Source of the DNA: Tetrahymena elliotti 4EA
Taxonomy: Eukaryota; Ciliophora; Oligohymenophorea; Hymenostomatida; Tetrahymenidae
Direction of reading: 5' to 3'
NCBI GenBank assembly: GCA_000231825.2
Contig: JH720310.1
Location: 972,295-1,036,294 of the forward strand
DNA: 64,000 nt
The notes under the pieces were generated by a model, which saw nothing but the letters and a program-made list of their open reading frames with translations, made no database searches and had not been told where the DNA came from. Positions within the stretch are counted from its first letter, which is position 1. Every line of letters starts with the position of its first letter. A program made the translations under genes and the position numbers. Positions 39,520 through 52,565 of the stretch are shown here, piece after piece.

Positions 39520-41814
39520 TCAAAGAAGTTAATTTGCTTTAAAGGACTATAAAATTCTATTATCTATTTGGGTTATTTTATAATTATTTTTGCATCTTTG
39601 TAAAAACTTTTCTAATTGATATTATTACAATTATTCTGATTGTAATATAGCATACTGCATTTCATAGTAACTTAACTCTTTTTCTAATTATATTTACAGA
39701 TATTAATTATTTATTTGTTTAAATTAAAATTATTTACTTTTGCTTTCTGATTTGGCATCAATATTTTTTAAATCCAAATCTAAAATACTTTTTGTAAACC
39801 CTACAAGCTTAAGTGCAGCTAATTAATCTTTTCTTAAAAGAAGCATAACAGCTTTCTTTAAAAAGATCATATCATTAAAAAAATTCAAGATATCAAGGTC
39901 TTAATTAATATGGTTCTCTATTTTCTATTGCTAACTTTTATTTAATACATCTATTTCATCTGATTTCAGTCTTTTTTTACAAAATCTTAAAAATAAATTA
40001 AAATTTATGAGATTTGAATAGTTATGAATAATTTACTTAAATTTAAACATGAGATTAAAAATTTTAGAAGAAGAATCTTTATTATGAATGGCTTATAATT
40101 TTTTGACACATTCGTTCACATTTTCATCTTTCTTTTTGATTTGATTTATCAAACACTGTTTATAATAATTTTTATTTTACTTGTTATCTTTATTATCATT
40201 AAGGTTTTAACTTTAAGAGTAGCTCAGATAACTATCTCTAAAGATAGATTTTTACCCACAATTTTAATTTTTTAATGAAAATATTGAGTCTGAAACCATA
40301 GATAACATCTATTTATCTTCAAAATTACTTTTTTAAAAAGATGATTCCTTTGCATTTTGAAGAGAAAATTCTTAAATTTTATTTTATTTCTTTTAAAATA
40401 TTTAATCCTTGACTACTTTATTTTCTAAAATTAAGGAGCTTTATTTAAAAAAAAGATTATTATTTAACTTATTTTTATTTTTTTATTAGAATCTTTCAGA
40501 TTAAAATGAAGGTCTATAGCTAAATAATGGAATAGGTTATTATTCATTGATTTCATCACCATTTTTTGCAAAGATTTCTTCAACTTCACAAAAATCTTCA
40601 ATTTCCTTAGTTATCTCTACTGCTTCCTCCTTTTAATACTTTACTTCTTGTTATTATTAAGTAGTTGGTTTTATATAATTTTATAATGAAGACTACTCTT
40701 GAGATTATTGAGGAACCTAATTTTATATTGAAGTGGATTATTAAAGCCCTAGCATCTATAAATAATTTGATTAATATATATTTTTCAAAAAAAGCATTAT
40801 AAAATCCTTCTTTATTGAGGAGTTAGAGACTGATCTTCCTATTATGCCTAGTAGCATTAAAAGAGTAAAAATGCTATTTACTTATGCAAAAACTTAAGGT
40901 AATGTAGGATACTAAATTTTAACTTGTTAAACTATCTCATCAGGATATAACATTACCTAACTGTAGAAAGATAGCCCAATACTTTGTGAAGAATATAATC
41001 TGTCAAAACTTTAGTCATACTAATAATATTCTATTGGTGAAGAAAAACTCATATCAGATTATATTATTAAACCTGTTTTTACAGTACTTATCTGCTTCTA
41101 AGTTTTCATTCTTGATAAAATAAGCTGGCTAGCCACTGTATATATATATGCATTTCTATAGTTAACCTGGGTTTCTTAAGTAGTTGTATTAAATTAAGAG
41201 GTGTAAAGCTTTAATCTCATCACTGCATTTATTCCATTCACTAAGGTGTCAATTTCTTTTTAGCTAGCACAGTTATTAGGAACAACAGTCTTAATACTAT
41301 CTTAATCTAAGCAGCTATATGTGAATATATTTATTTAAGAGAGCAAACTCTCGTCAGTGTTTAATGAAAGAGAATAATTTGATACTCTTGAGAAGTCTAT
41401 ACATTTAAAATCTTTCAAACTAGGATTTTTACAGTCAATAATATCAAGTAAAAAACTTTATCTTCCATCTCGATTAGATTAATGAAACTAAGCTATGTAT
41501 ACAATATATGTTTTATTATTCTTAGCTTGCAAGCTTTCTATGCTGAGATTACTGTCATAGTCAAATCTGAAACCAACTAAATCATTACTTAACTACATAT
41601 CAATAGTTTAGTTGCTTATAATTTTTTAAGTTCTAAAAGTAGGGTCTAATTAATTGGTGGCATATTGATATAAAATGTATATCAAATAAGTAGCTGACGT
41701 AATTAAAACAACAAATGAAAGAACAATTCCTAAAATTGTACCTTTTTTGATATGCTGGCTTCCTATGTTAAAAAAAAATTAAGATGAAAATAAGTCAAAT
41801 TTTGAGCAAGTCAT
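39520..41814 (-). CDS. Two-span transmembrane family protein, copy E
   Basis: ATG at 41814 (MTCSKFDLFSSQFFFNIG), TGA at 39520–39522, introns 39986–40036 and 39684–39737. The spliced 2,190 nt gives 729 residues. I read the N-terminal 400 or so codons without interruption: first span (GIVLSFVVLITSATYLIYIL), exposed domain with the family Cys pattern (DIIDC, FKCIDF, YSCLDQD, PNNCA), and second span (SIFTLLMLLGIIG). The C-terminal block YYEMQYAILQSE and the ending NRILQSFKANQLL match copy D. Intact by all checks I could make. The upstream block ACTTCTACTT lies at 41863–41872. Confidence 0.82.
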
Positions 41815-42524
41815 AGTTTTCAGTTCTTATTGATAGATAGGAGACTATTTTAATATTCACTAACTTCTACTTTTCTTTGCTCTCAGAATTTTAATTAATT
41901 AGTTTATATTATTAATGAGTAGCGAAATAGTCATAATAAATAATAATAATTTATTTTGCCTTTTGTAAATAAGACTAATTCATTTTTAAAAAATGTCATT
42001 AAATATACCAGCGAGTTAATTATCATTCAAAAAATACAATTCTTCTTACCTTTTACATAATCTTTCTAATCTCAGTATATTGAATAATTATCATAATTAT
42101 AAAACTACGAAATATATTTGTTTATAAAATACATTATAATAGAAATTTAGATTTAATTTAATTTATAAATTTCTCAAATTTTATTTTTTTTTAAAACAAT
42201 TTTATTTTTTGTAAATTAAAAAAAAATTATTTTAGTTATTTTTTATTGTTAAAGTTTAATATTTCTGAAAATAATTTATTTTGTTTAAAATAAAAAAAAT
42301 ATAAAATTTGAAGCATAAAGAAGAAAACAGTGAAAAGAATAGGATACAATAAGTTAGATATTAAAACAAGTTGATAATAAATAGTTATAATAAAAATAAA
42401 ATGAGGTGAAATTAATAAATACAATAATAGCATTTAAAATAATGATGATAATTTGGAATAATATTAAGAAGCAAATTCTTTTAATAAAAAAGAAAAAAAA
42501 TCAATTTAAAGAAAAGAATAAAAG
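41815..42524. other. Divergent intergenic region between copy E (minus) and LRR gene 2a (plus)
   Basis: Probably holds two promoters facing apart. AT-rich, with no coding pattern. The minus-strand frame at 42236–42433 is a low-complexity Leu/Phe/Ile string and is not called. Confidence 0.5.
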
Positions 42525-45500
42525 ATGACCTTGTTAAAAAAATAATTTATTAATCTCTAAGAAGTTACTACTTTTTTCTTACTAATTATTTGTTTAAATT
42601 TATTTTATTATAAAAAAAAGATAACTAACTCTTAATTATAACCTCTTACTGCAATAGATATTTTTTTAAGGTAAATAAAAACATCTAAACAGTCTTTTTA
42701 ATCACTTATTTTATTAATTATCAAGATATATATTTTTCATTTAATTACGGTAACATTTAATTAATTTAATAGTGATAAAATAGATGAGGAAGGTGTAAAG
42801 TTATTATTTTCTGCTTTACTAACTTGCAGTAACCTTACAAATCTTAATCTAAGGTTTTGGTAAAATAATACTTGGCATTATTTCCATTTAATTATTTATT
42901 TTTAAAAGTGGAAACAAAATTAGTGAAAAAATTTAATCAGATTTATTTTCTACTTTAGTAAAATGCAATAAACTCTAAGTTTTGATGCTCTAACTTTAGT
43001 AAAAAAATAATTTATTCTTTATTATTATTTTAAACTGCAAAAAAGCTATAAAATAACATATTCTATTTTTCATATGATTAGATCTTTCTTAAACATTTTT
43101 TTAACTAATTGTAAAGTGGTAGTTTTATTAATGATGAGGGAATATATCTACTAGGATCTTCATTATCAAGTTGTGTTTGCCTTTAAAGATTAACACTTGA
43201 TCTCAAGTAAGAAATATTATTGATAAATAAGTTATTTGTTTATTTAAAAAGCTTATTAAATCAAAATATTGTTAACATTTTATTCTTTGTTCTTCTTAAA
43301 ATATTCCAATTTTAATTTGAAAATTAGAGCTACAATTCTTATCTTTTCATGCATATTTCAACAGTATGAACAAAATTTCTGCTCATGGATTGCAAAAATT
43401 TTGTTAAACCTTAGAAATCTTAACAAATTTATAAGATCTGAAGCTCTATTTATGGTAAAAAAAATTATCTCCTTTCTTTGAATTGATTTTTAAATTTTCT
43501 TATTTTTTAGTATTTGGAGTTCATTTATAAATTTTATTTTATTTGTAATAGTTGATTAACCAATTTAACTATTATAATTACAATAAAATAACTTATTTGT
43601 TTGTTTTCATTTAGGTTATTTATTTTACAATAAAATTTTTCATAAAAAGCCTGAATAATGTGGGGAAGGAGTATGAGCAAAATTTGCTTTCATTTTTCTC
43701 AAATTTCAAAAACCTTTAAAATTTAGAACTTTTAGTTGAGTAAAATATTATTCTTTTAATTTATATTTAAAGTTAATTCATTATTTTAAAGCAAAAACAT
43801 TTTATTATTAAAATTCTACAAACAAATCCTCTTCCAATTTATTTATTGTTTTTCCTGTATTATTGAACCTTAATTTTTAATCATATTAATCTAATCAAAA
43901 AAAGACACATTTTTAAACTTGTGATAATTTAAAAGTTAAAAAATAATTCATATATTTGAAGCTGTACAGCTTATAAAAAAATTTGTCTTCTATTTAGATT
44001 TATTAATAAAATTTCTTACACTTTTTTTTAGAAAAAACTTTTTAGGATCAAAAAATACATTTTATTTAGCATGCGATTTAGCAAAGATTCCTAATCTTTA
44101 GTCTTTGAGATTGAATTTAAGGTAATTACTAGTATTTTTATCTTAATTTTAGAATAGTAATTTAAAATATTAATTTAATTGATTTGATGAATGAAGATTC
44201 AAGTTTAATTAATAAATTATTTTCAATTTTTTATTCGTTTTACAATTGTATTTATTATTTTTTATCATACCTATTTGAATGATAATTTTATTTAATAAAA
44301 GATCTAATTTAATTGACGATAAGGGAGCATAAGATTTAGGATTGGCTTTAGCAAGCTGCAAAAATCTCTCATTTTTAACTCTGGACTTAAAGTAAATTTT
44401 TTTTATACTAATTTACTTAAAATATCTTATTTTTTCTAATCCTTTTATTTATTTTAAAATTAATGTTTTAATTAAAATAAAATATAATTTAAAAGCATAA
44501 ATCAAATTGGGATTTAAGGCTTATTTGATCTATTTTCTGGCTTGGCAAATTGTCCTAATCTTAAAAAAATTATCCTTTACCTTATGTAAATCCATATAAA
44601 TAAATTAAATTATTGATTATTATTTGTGCCAAAAATAATATTTACTCTTTTTATTCAAAAGGTTCAATTAATTTAGTCCTTTAGAATAATACAGCTTAAG
44701 CTCTGTTCATAAAAGTTAAAATAAATTTGAGGATTTAACCATTTATCTTGAGTAATAAAGCTACATTATTTTATTTCAAAAATAATTAAAAAGTTTTTTT
44801 AAATTAATATCAAAAAGTGAGAATGATATTGGAGATGAAATAATACACATTTTATTTTCTGATTTTGAAAACTTTATGAATCTCTCTAATTTGAATTTAT
44901 CATTGAAGTAAAAATATGGTTTCAAATAAAACAAATAACATTTTTTATTTTACTCGTGTTTATTCAAATTTTAATATAATACATTAATTTTGAAGTTTCA
45001 ATTAGATTACTCCATAGGGAGCTTCCTACATAGGTTCTGCAATATAGAAGTGCAAAAATCTCACTACTTTAGAACTTATGCTATTGTAATATATTAACTT
45101 TTCTTAATAAACAAATTTTACAAGCAAAGCAAGGATTATAAAAAAAAGTGATTTTAAATGAAAAAAAATAGATAAAAAATTTTTGAGAATTAAAAATTCT
45201 TCGTTCAAATAATATTTAATTTATTATTTTATTTTTTTTTTAATTTTGTTTAGCTTTTTATTAAGTTGAGAAAATTTATTTCTTTAAATAATATTTAAAA
45301 GATAAAATTTAATAAACGATGAAGGTGCTAAGAATCTCTGCAATTGTTTAGTAAACTGCTCTAATCTTTAAAACTTAAAGATCGACCTAAAGTAATTTTA
45401 TCTACATTTTTATTATTATTTATCAAAGATATTTGATTAAAATTTTTTCATTCAATAATTGATTTATGCATATACTTTTTGGAATTAAAATTAAAATTTT

Positions 45501-46787
45501 TGAAAATTCTTTATCAAATAAAGATAACAAATAACTAATTATTTAAAAAGTTTGAACTAAATTTTTTTGAATACAGAGTCAAGTTTTATTTCTATTTTAT
45601 CTAAATGCTCTAATCTATCAAATTTGAGAATCAACTTAGGGTAAAAAGTTTTTATTTAACTTTATTTAAAATTTCTAAACATAATTCATACTTTTAAAAT
45701 AATTAGTCAAAAAATTCTTATTATTTACTCTTTTAATTTTTGAATCAAAAAACTGTATTTTTTGTAAAATTTAATAGATAAAATCGAATTGATGAAAATG
45801 GAGCAATCAATTTAGGTTCTCATTTGAAAAGCTTGAAAAATATTTCCTCTTTGAAAATAGAATTTAAGTAAATTTTATATTTTTTAGCTCTATTTTTGAA
45901 GAAATTTAGTTTAACAATAAATAATGCTTTTTTAATTTTTAAAATGACTTCCTCAGTTTCAATTGTATGGGAGATGTTGGCATCTAAGGCTTTTTTAATG
46001 GCTTGCTTGGTTGTATTAACCTAACAAGCTTATTTCTTGATATCAAGTAATTATTAAATGTTAATAATTTAAAAAAAATTTAAGATATATTTATTCATTA
46101 TTTTAATCATACATATATCTTTTTATTACTGTAGATTAGTTTATACAAAATCTTTTATTAATTTTTACAATAAAAGCTATTTTAAAGAATTTTTTTTTCT
46201 TTTTTACATAAAAAATATTTTTTACAATTATTTTAATAAAGTTATACTTCAATTACTTCATAGTGTTTACATGATTTAGGATTAGTTTTACAAAAATTAA
46301 ATAATCTTTCTTCATTGGAGCTTATGGTGATGTAAAAATTAATTATTTTATTTTCTGCTTCTAATTTTATAAAATTAATATCTTCTTTTTTATTTTTCAA
46401 TAACTAAAGCAGTTTTTATTTTAAATTATTTTATTTTTAAGATATAATCTTATTTTTACAAAAACTTTGAAAAGGGGAAATTCAATTGATGAATCAGGAG
46501 TTCAAAATTTTGTAATTTGCTTATCTGATCTTATTAATTTAGTTAACTTGACTCTTTAATCAAAGTAAATTTATTTATTTATTTTGCAAAAAAATATATA
46601 TATATTTATTGCTTTTTAGAATATTTGTATGATAAAAAGTTATATTTTTTTATTGTTTAACTTACATTTAAATAAAAATAGTTTGACTGATTTCAGATAA
46701 TCATCATCTCTTAATATTAGCAATAAGCTCATTAAATTGATGAAAAGATTAATTAACAAAAAGTTATTTTTTTAATCATATGAATGA
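42525..46787 (+). CDS. LRR protein 2a (about 16 repeats, 19 exons)
   Basis: Assembled exons: 42525–42563 (ATG, 13 codons), 42621–42670, 42773–42859, 42909–42998, 43117–43206, 43365–43454, 43650–43739, 44032–44121, 44302–44391, 44496–44585, 44818–44907, 44996–45085, 45302–45391, 45551–45640, 45778–45867, 45957–46046, 46242–46331, 46475–46564 and 46697–46787 (TGA). The total of 1,617 nt gives 538 residues. Fifteen internal exons are exactly 90 bp and one is 87, all in phase 2, each one LRR such as ASYIGSAIQKCKNLTTLELM or INDEGAKNLCNCLVNC. The last exon ends in NKLIKLMKRL, the family end motif. Repeats are well diverged, so this gene expanded long ago. No signal peptide or membrane span is visible, and it is probably an intracellular binding scaffold. 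The start exon is the least certain part. Confidence 0.8.
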
Positions 46788-47372
46788 TTAATTCTATTTA
46801 TTATTCAGTTAACAATGCTAAAATTAAAAAATAAATAGAGTTTATAAAAATCAATGTCTTATAATTGTGTAATTTTTATAAATTTAATAAATTTATTTTA
46901 AAATTTGAATCTTAAATTATATTGAAATTAAAAAATTTTTTAGCATGTAATTATTGATTCAATATAAAAAAACATTGAACATACTTTCTTACAAAATTAA
47001 TTAAAATATTTGCAAATAGTAAAAAATACGAGTAATATTAATTTCTAATTCAATATTATGATTTAATCTTTTTAAATTTTAGATTGAAAGGAAATATTAA
47101 TGTTAATTAAGGATATTAAAATAAAACTTAAATAATATTTTATTAAATACTCACATTCTTTAAAAATTAACTTTAGGAAAATAAAATTTTGTATAAATTG
47201 TTTTATTTTAATAAATTTGATGATAAAAAATATTTAACCAGCCAAATAAAATACTTTTTTTAATTTAATGGCATTTTTATTAGAATTTCTTTTCTAACCT
47301 AGATTACAAAATTTCATAACATTCTTACTTTGGTATTTGTCTATAAATTAAGAATTTAGTTAAAATAAAAAA
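46788..47372. other. Short intergenic region between LRR genes 2a and 2b
   Basis: About 580 bp of AT-rich DNA separating the stop of 2a from the inferred start of 2b. An LRR-like fragment (about 47290–47330, LQNFITFLL) may be a decayed exon. Confidence 0.45.
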
Positions 47373-48551
47373 ATGATAACATATAAAAGAGAATACAAAA
47401 CAAAACTTGATGTAAATATATTATTTATTTTAAGAATGATTTAATTTATTATTATTCTTGTTAAAAGTTTTTAAATTCTAATTTTGAATCTCATACTTAT
47501 CTAGAACTTAACTTTTGGTAAATATTTTCAACTTATTTCTCCAATAATTTTAATTAAAGTTTCTTTTGTTATTTTTAATTAAAAACAGATAATACTTATT
47601 AGCTTTTTTTAATTTACAAATTAATAATAAAATATTTATCTTTTTTTTAAATTCTTTTTGATAATAACATTTTATTTATTAATATAAAAATGACTAAAGC
47701 TAAAGTTTAATCTAAGATAAAAGTGTAAAGCTTTTAGGCTCTGCTTTAATAAACTGCAAAAATCTATAAATTTTAGTTCTAGACCTTAGGTAAATTGGTT
47801 TGCTTTCAATTATAAAAATAGAAAATATTATTTAAACAAATATTATAAAAAATCAAGATAACAAATTTAATTTAATTATTAAGAAGCTTTATTAAGCCAA
47901 TATTTGATACTATTCTTTATCAATAATAAATATTCTTAAAAAAAGGAATGAAATTAGAATTTATTCATTAACTTCTATTTTTATTTTATTTAATCTAAAA
48001 AATTTATTTTAAAAATTGGAAAGTTTTAATAAAATAAGTAAAGATGGTGTGCTAGTTTTAGGTTAATCATTAGCAAAATGTATGAATCTCTCTACTTTAA
48101 AACTTAATTTACTGTAAATTTAAATTTGTTTAATTACTTATATTCTTTATTTATTTTATAAATTTATTTTTATTGAAATATTCAAATAAATAATTAATTT
48201 AAATAAAAAAGAGAAAATAAGATTGATGATTTAGGTTCTCTTAATTTTGTTTCTGAATTAAAAAAACATCCTAAGCTTAAAATATTGAATCTTAAGATTT
48301 TGTAAGTATTTTATTTCTATTTTTGAGAATAATTCAAAACAATTACCATATTCATTAAATTTTCTTCTTTTTTAAGAGATAAATTAGAATTTAACATTTT
48401 TAAATTTATCAGAAATTAAAATCTATTCAAGTTAATTTTTTTTAAAACTCTATCAAAAAGAACCAATACCAATGCCAACTAAGTCAAATTAAGAAGTAAG
48501 ATTTTAAAAATGAAAAGGTTAGTTATCTGCTTTTTAAAATCTCTCTTTTGA
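47373..48551 (+). CDS. LRR protein 2b (short member, 6 exons)
   Basis: Exons 47373–47411 (ATG, MITYKREYKTKLD), 47468–47517, 47706–47789, 48024–48113, 48212–48301 and 48461–48551 (TGA) add to 444 nt, 147 residues. The first two exons match in length and phase the start of the other family genes (39 and 50 bp, phases 0 and 2). There are only three full repeats (such as SKDGVLVLGQSLAKCMNL), followed by the family end exon with KILKMKRLV. One repeat exon is 84 bp instead of 90, losing two residues. Alternatively it is the 3' half of gene 2a, but 2a already has its own terminal exon at 46697–46787. Confidence 0.7.
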
Positions 48552-48997
48552 TATAAAAATGTATTTTTATGTTATTTTAAGTTTTAGATTGATTAAATAA
48601 AAATAATCTTTTCCTCAAACCTTTTATTTTTTTCAAAAAAATTTGATTTTTTCATTCCTGATTATTAAACTGAAAATATTTAAAGCATAGAAAAAATAAA
48701 TATTTTAGATGAGTATTAACAAAGCTCAGTATCCTTGAAACAATTTTTAAAACTAAATCCTTTTAATTGATACAAAATCTAAATTTAAACTTTTATTTTG
48801 AACAAAATTTTTTTGATTTGAATTTTTAAAGTTAATAATAATATCATATTTCTAAGTAGGAATATCTTAGATTATTATTAATTAGGGCACTTTTAAAATT
48901 AAAAAAATTAAATTCCATTCGCTTTGTATTCTAGGTCTCTAGAGATTTAAAATTTTTTTCAAACCTTATAAGCACAGATTATGAACCATTTATATAC
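48552..48997. other. Convergent intergenic region (LRR 2b and copy F)
   Basis: The two genes end toward each other here. AT-rich; it should hold both polyadenylation regions. No clear AATAAA choice can be made in such AT-rich DNA. Confidence 0.5.
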
Positions 48998-51348
48998 TCA
49001 AATAATTTAATATTATTTTAGAGATTATAAAATCCTGTTATCTATCTGTGTTATATTTTTTTTATTTTAGCATCTCTTTAAAAATTTGTTGCATTGATAC
49101 CTACAATTTTTTTGACTTCAAAAGAGTATTTTACATCTCATAATAGCTGAAATCTTTTTCTTATTTTAAATGCATCAATTAATAATAATATTTTTAAATC
49201 AAATTTTACTTTTCATCTCAATATTTGGGTCATAGTTTTTTAAATCTTGATCTAAAATTTTTGGAGAAAATCCAACTAGTTTTAAAGCAGCTAATTTATC
49301 ATATCGTTGAACAAATTTAAGATATCCAAATCAAGATTAATGTGATCTTTTATTTTCTATTTTTGTGATCTATTCAATATTAAATATGTTTAAGACTTTT
49401 GCATATGCGAACATTTCCTTTTTTAATAAATGATTAAAATTAAAAAATTAACTAAAAAGTGATGTGATTTTATTTCTACCTTTTGCAAAAGATTAATTTT
49501 AGAATTTATTAAAATATTTTGTTCAATGTTTATTTCTTTAAAATGTCTTCTACTTTATTAGTTTTTGAATTATCTTCTAAGATATTTTTTTGTTCATTCT
49601 ATTCATTAAATTCCTAATTTTCATTATGATTCTTTTCTATGTGGAAGAGAATGTAACACCCACCATTAATTGTTACCCCGAATTAACCTTATGGTTAATT
49701 CGGGGTAACAATTAATGGTGGGTGTTACATTCTCTTGTGGACTTCATTTTGATTAAGACTTATCAAAGCATTAACATAAACATCCTTAAAAATAGATTTT
49801 TAATATGAATTTTAATGTTATAGATAAAACTATGAATCTGAAAGTATCATTTAGGTTTATTTATCATCAAGGGTTGATTTTTAAATAATAGAATCTTAAT
49901 TACATTTTAAAGATTCAATTTAATGTTTGTTTTTCTTTCTTATTTATTGAAGTTGATTATTTTAGTTTCATATTCATTGAATCTTATTTTTTTTATAATT
50001 AATTGCCTTAAAAGATATTGTTTACTTCTTGCTTTGATTGGTTTATATTAAAAACAGGTCTATAACAAAACACGGGTATTGGTTTAGATTGGTTACTTTT
50101 GTCATCATCATTAAAATTTGATTCATCTTCAAATGTTATTACTTTCTTTTCTTTTTCTTATTTATGATGATTATTCATTTTTCTAATTGATTTTTTTCTT
50201 TGATTTTTAAAAAATCTTAATAGATTTCTCTTGAATTAAACTATTTTAGAAATTTAATTGATTATTATCTTTATTTATTCCAAATATTTAAAGGTAGTTT
50301 ATTTAGTATAGGTTTTTAAGGAAAAGGATCATAAAGTCTTTTTTAATAGAATAATTTGAGGCAGCTCTACCAAAAATACCTAAAAGCATTAAAAGTGTTA
50401 AAATGCTATTCACTTAAGCAAAAACTTACGGAATAGATGGAAATTGAATTTAGATTTATTATACTAACTCATCTGGGAATAACATAACGTGACTATAACA
50501 AGATAATCCAATACTTTCTGCAGCTTATCATCTGTCTAAAGTTAATTATCTTACTCTTATTATATTGGAGAAGAAAAACTCTTTTCAGATTGAATTATTA
50601 GTCCTGTTTTTACTGAAGTAACTTGTTTTTATGCCTTAACTCTAGATAATATAGATTAATTAGCTACAGTATAAACATAAGCATTTCTATAGTTTGCTTG
50701 AATTTCTTTTGAAGTTGTGTTAAACTGTGAGGTAAAAAATTTCATTCTAAGCACAGCATTTATTCCATTAATAATGTTGTCGATTTCTGTTTATTTTGCA
50801 CAATTATCAGGAATAATTATTTTAATACTATCCACATCCAAGCAACCATAAGTAAATATGTTGATTTAAGTCTATAAACTATCTTAGGTGTTAAGAGAAA
50901 ATTTATATTCAGAGACTTTAGAAAAATCAAAACATTTAAAGCCAATTAGAGAAGGATTAGTGTAATCAATAATATCTAAATTAAAAGCTACAGAGTTTTC
51001 TTTACTAGATTGATAAAACTAGGTTATATAAACAATATATGTCTAATTCTTTTAATGTTACAAGGATTCAATACTTTAATTGCTATCATATTCAAATCTG
51101 AACCCTATTAAATCACTATTTAATTCCATATCTACTTATTTATCACTAATAAAGTTTTAAGATCTGAAATTAGGTAATAATAAATTAGCTGCATATTGAT
51201 ATAAAATATCAATATAAAATAAGTAAAGAATGAGAACAAGAGAAGAGTGATGATAAATGGTTCCAAAAAAGGTACCTTTTTTCTTAAATGAGCTTCCTAT
51301 GTTAAAAAAGAATGATTAAGAAAATAAATCTAATTTTGATTAAAGCAT
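48998..51348 (-). CDS. Two-span transmembrane family protein, copy F (with in-frame palindromic insertion)
   Basis: ATG at 51348 (MLQSKLDLFSQSFFFNIG), TGA at 48998–49000. The exposed domain and second span follow the family. Three oddities stand out. The first span region diverges in a way that suggests compensating indels (GTFFGTIYHHSSLVLILYLF against GTILGIVLSFVVLITSATYL in copy E). A deletion of about 15 codons removes the KKAVLLLLRKD helix in the C-terminal block, in frame. A 96-nt insertion at 49645–49740 (palindrome plus duplicated GTGG) adds 32 codons to the charged tail, also in frame and without a TGA. The C-terminus ends NRILQSLKQYQII. I did not resolve both intron ends. Length changes in multiples of three suggest the gene is still translated, though a decaying gene cannot be excluded. 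Confidence 0.7.
49645..49736. mobile_element. 92-bp perfect inverted repeat with 4-bp target duplication (MITE-like)
   Basis: Arms 49645–49688 and 49693–49736 are exact reverse complements (44 bp each) around a 4-nt centre, TTAT. GTGG at 49641–49644 is repeated at 49737–49740, as expected of a target-site duplication. GC content, especially around ATTGTTACCCCG, is well above the surrounding gene. Removing the element plus one GTGG restores a sequence continuous with the paralogues. No other copy is visible in the window. A fold-back assembly artefact is the main alternative, but the flanking direct repeat argues against it. Confidence 0.8.
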
Positions 51349-52565
51349 TTATTTCCTATTATAGTTTTAGATTAAAGTATTATATTTACTTCTACTTTTA
51401 TTATTTTTTCTTAATTTTAATTCTTTGATAAAAAATAACATTAAATCTCAAAATAATCAGATAAAATTCATTCATTTTCCAAAATTAATTATTCATTCTT
51501 TTGTTATTTTATGAGATAATTGCAAGTTTTCTTGTCTGATAAACAAAAATGATTGGTTGAAATCTTCTAGTTCAATTTTGTATTATATTGTATGCCTATT
51601 AAATAAATAATCAGGTTTATATTTAAAAAGAATTGAACCAAAATTTAATTTGTTGTTTTGAATATTCATTAGAAGTCAATTGAAAATAAACTAATTAATA
51701 ATAAATAAAAAAATATAATTTCACAATTAAATGAATAAATAAATTAGACTTGAATAAAATAATTTCATTTAACGGGCTAATTTAAAATAAAATAGTTATT
51801 AATCAATAAAAAAATTATTTTTTTAAGTAAATTAAATTATTTTAAAATTTCTTATTATAATTAGAATTTAAAATTTAACATAGAACAAGCTTCCAATAAA
51901 TCAATAAAAAACTCTATGTTGTTTCATTATTAAAAGAATAAATGATATTTTAAATTTAGTAAATTTTTCTTAAATGATTTCATTTTGAAATTTTAAAGAG
52001 AAAAAATAAAATTAATAAATAATTAATCAAATAAATAAAGTGATATTTTTGGCATTTATAGCTCTTCCAGGTTTTGAAATATCGCCAATTGTGTTGCTAC
52101 TTATGGCGATATTAAGTGTATTTTTTATGCTTTAAAGTTAATTTTTCTTCATTCATTATTGAATGAAAAAATTACTTAAAGCTTCTATTTGTTTTTTTTT
52201 TTCTCAATTTAAAAAATTAAGAAATAATATAAGTAATTGTATTAAGGGACCCCAAATTCTGAATGTATATCCACATGATCAAATATATAAATATATGTAT
52301 GTATGTTTGTATTTATTGATTTGATTTTAATTTATTTTCAATATATAAATATAATTTAAAGATAATAAAGAAGGAGAAATAAAATTAAAAAAGTTGGAGC
52401 TTGATTACTTATTCTAAATTGGCTTTAATTTTTTATATTTTAGTAATTAATAATCTGATTTATTCAAATTTTTTTTAATTTTTTAAATTTTCATTTGAAA
52501 TTCTTAATCTAGTTTTTCTTATTAAATATAATTAATTCATATTCAATTTAATATCTAAAAAAAAA
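51349..52565. other. Divergent intergenic region between copy F and LRR gene 3
   Basis: 1.2 kb, AT-rich. It holds the family-1 upstream block (ACTTCTACTT at 51388–51397) and a hairpin at 52078–52113. No coding pattern; expected to contain promoters for both neighbours. Confidence 0.5.
52078..52113. repeat. 10-bp inverted repeat (hairpin)
   Basis: AATATCGCCA at 52078–52087 and its exact reverse complement at 52104–52113, with a 16-nt loop. It lies in a small GC-richer patch in the intergenic region. Too small to name; no U-run terminator context. Confidence 0.6.
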
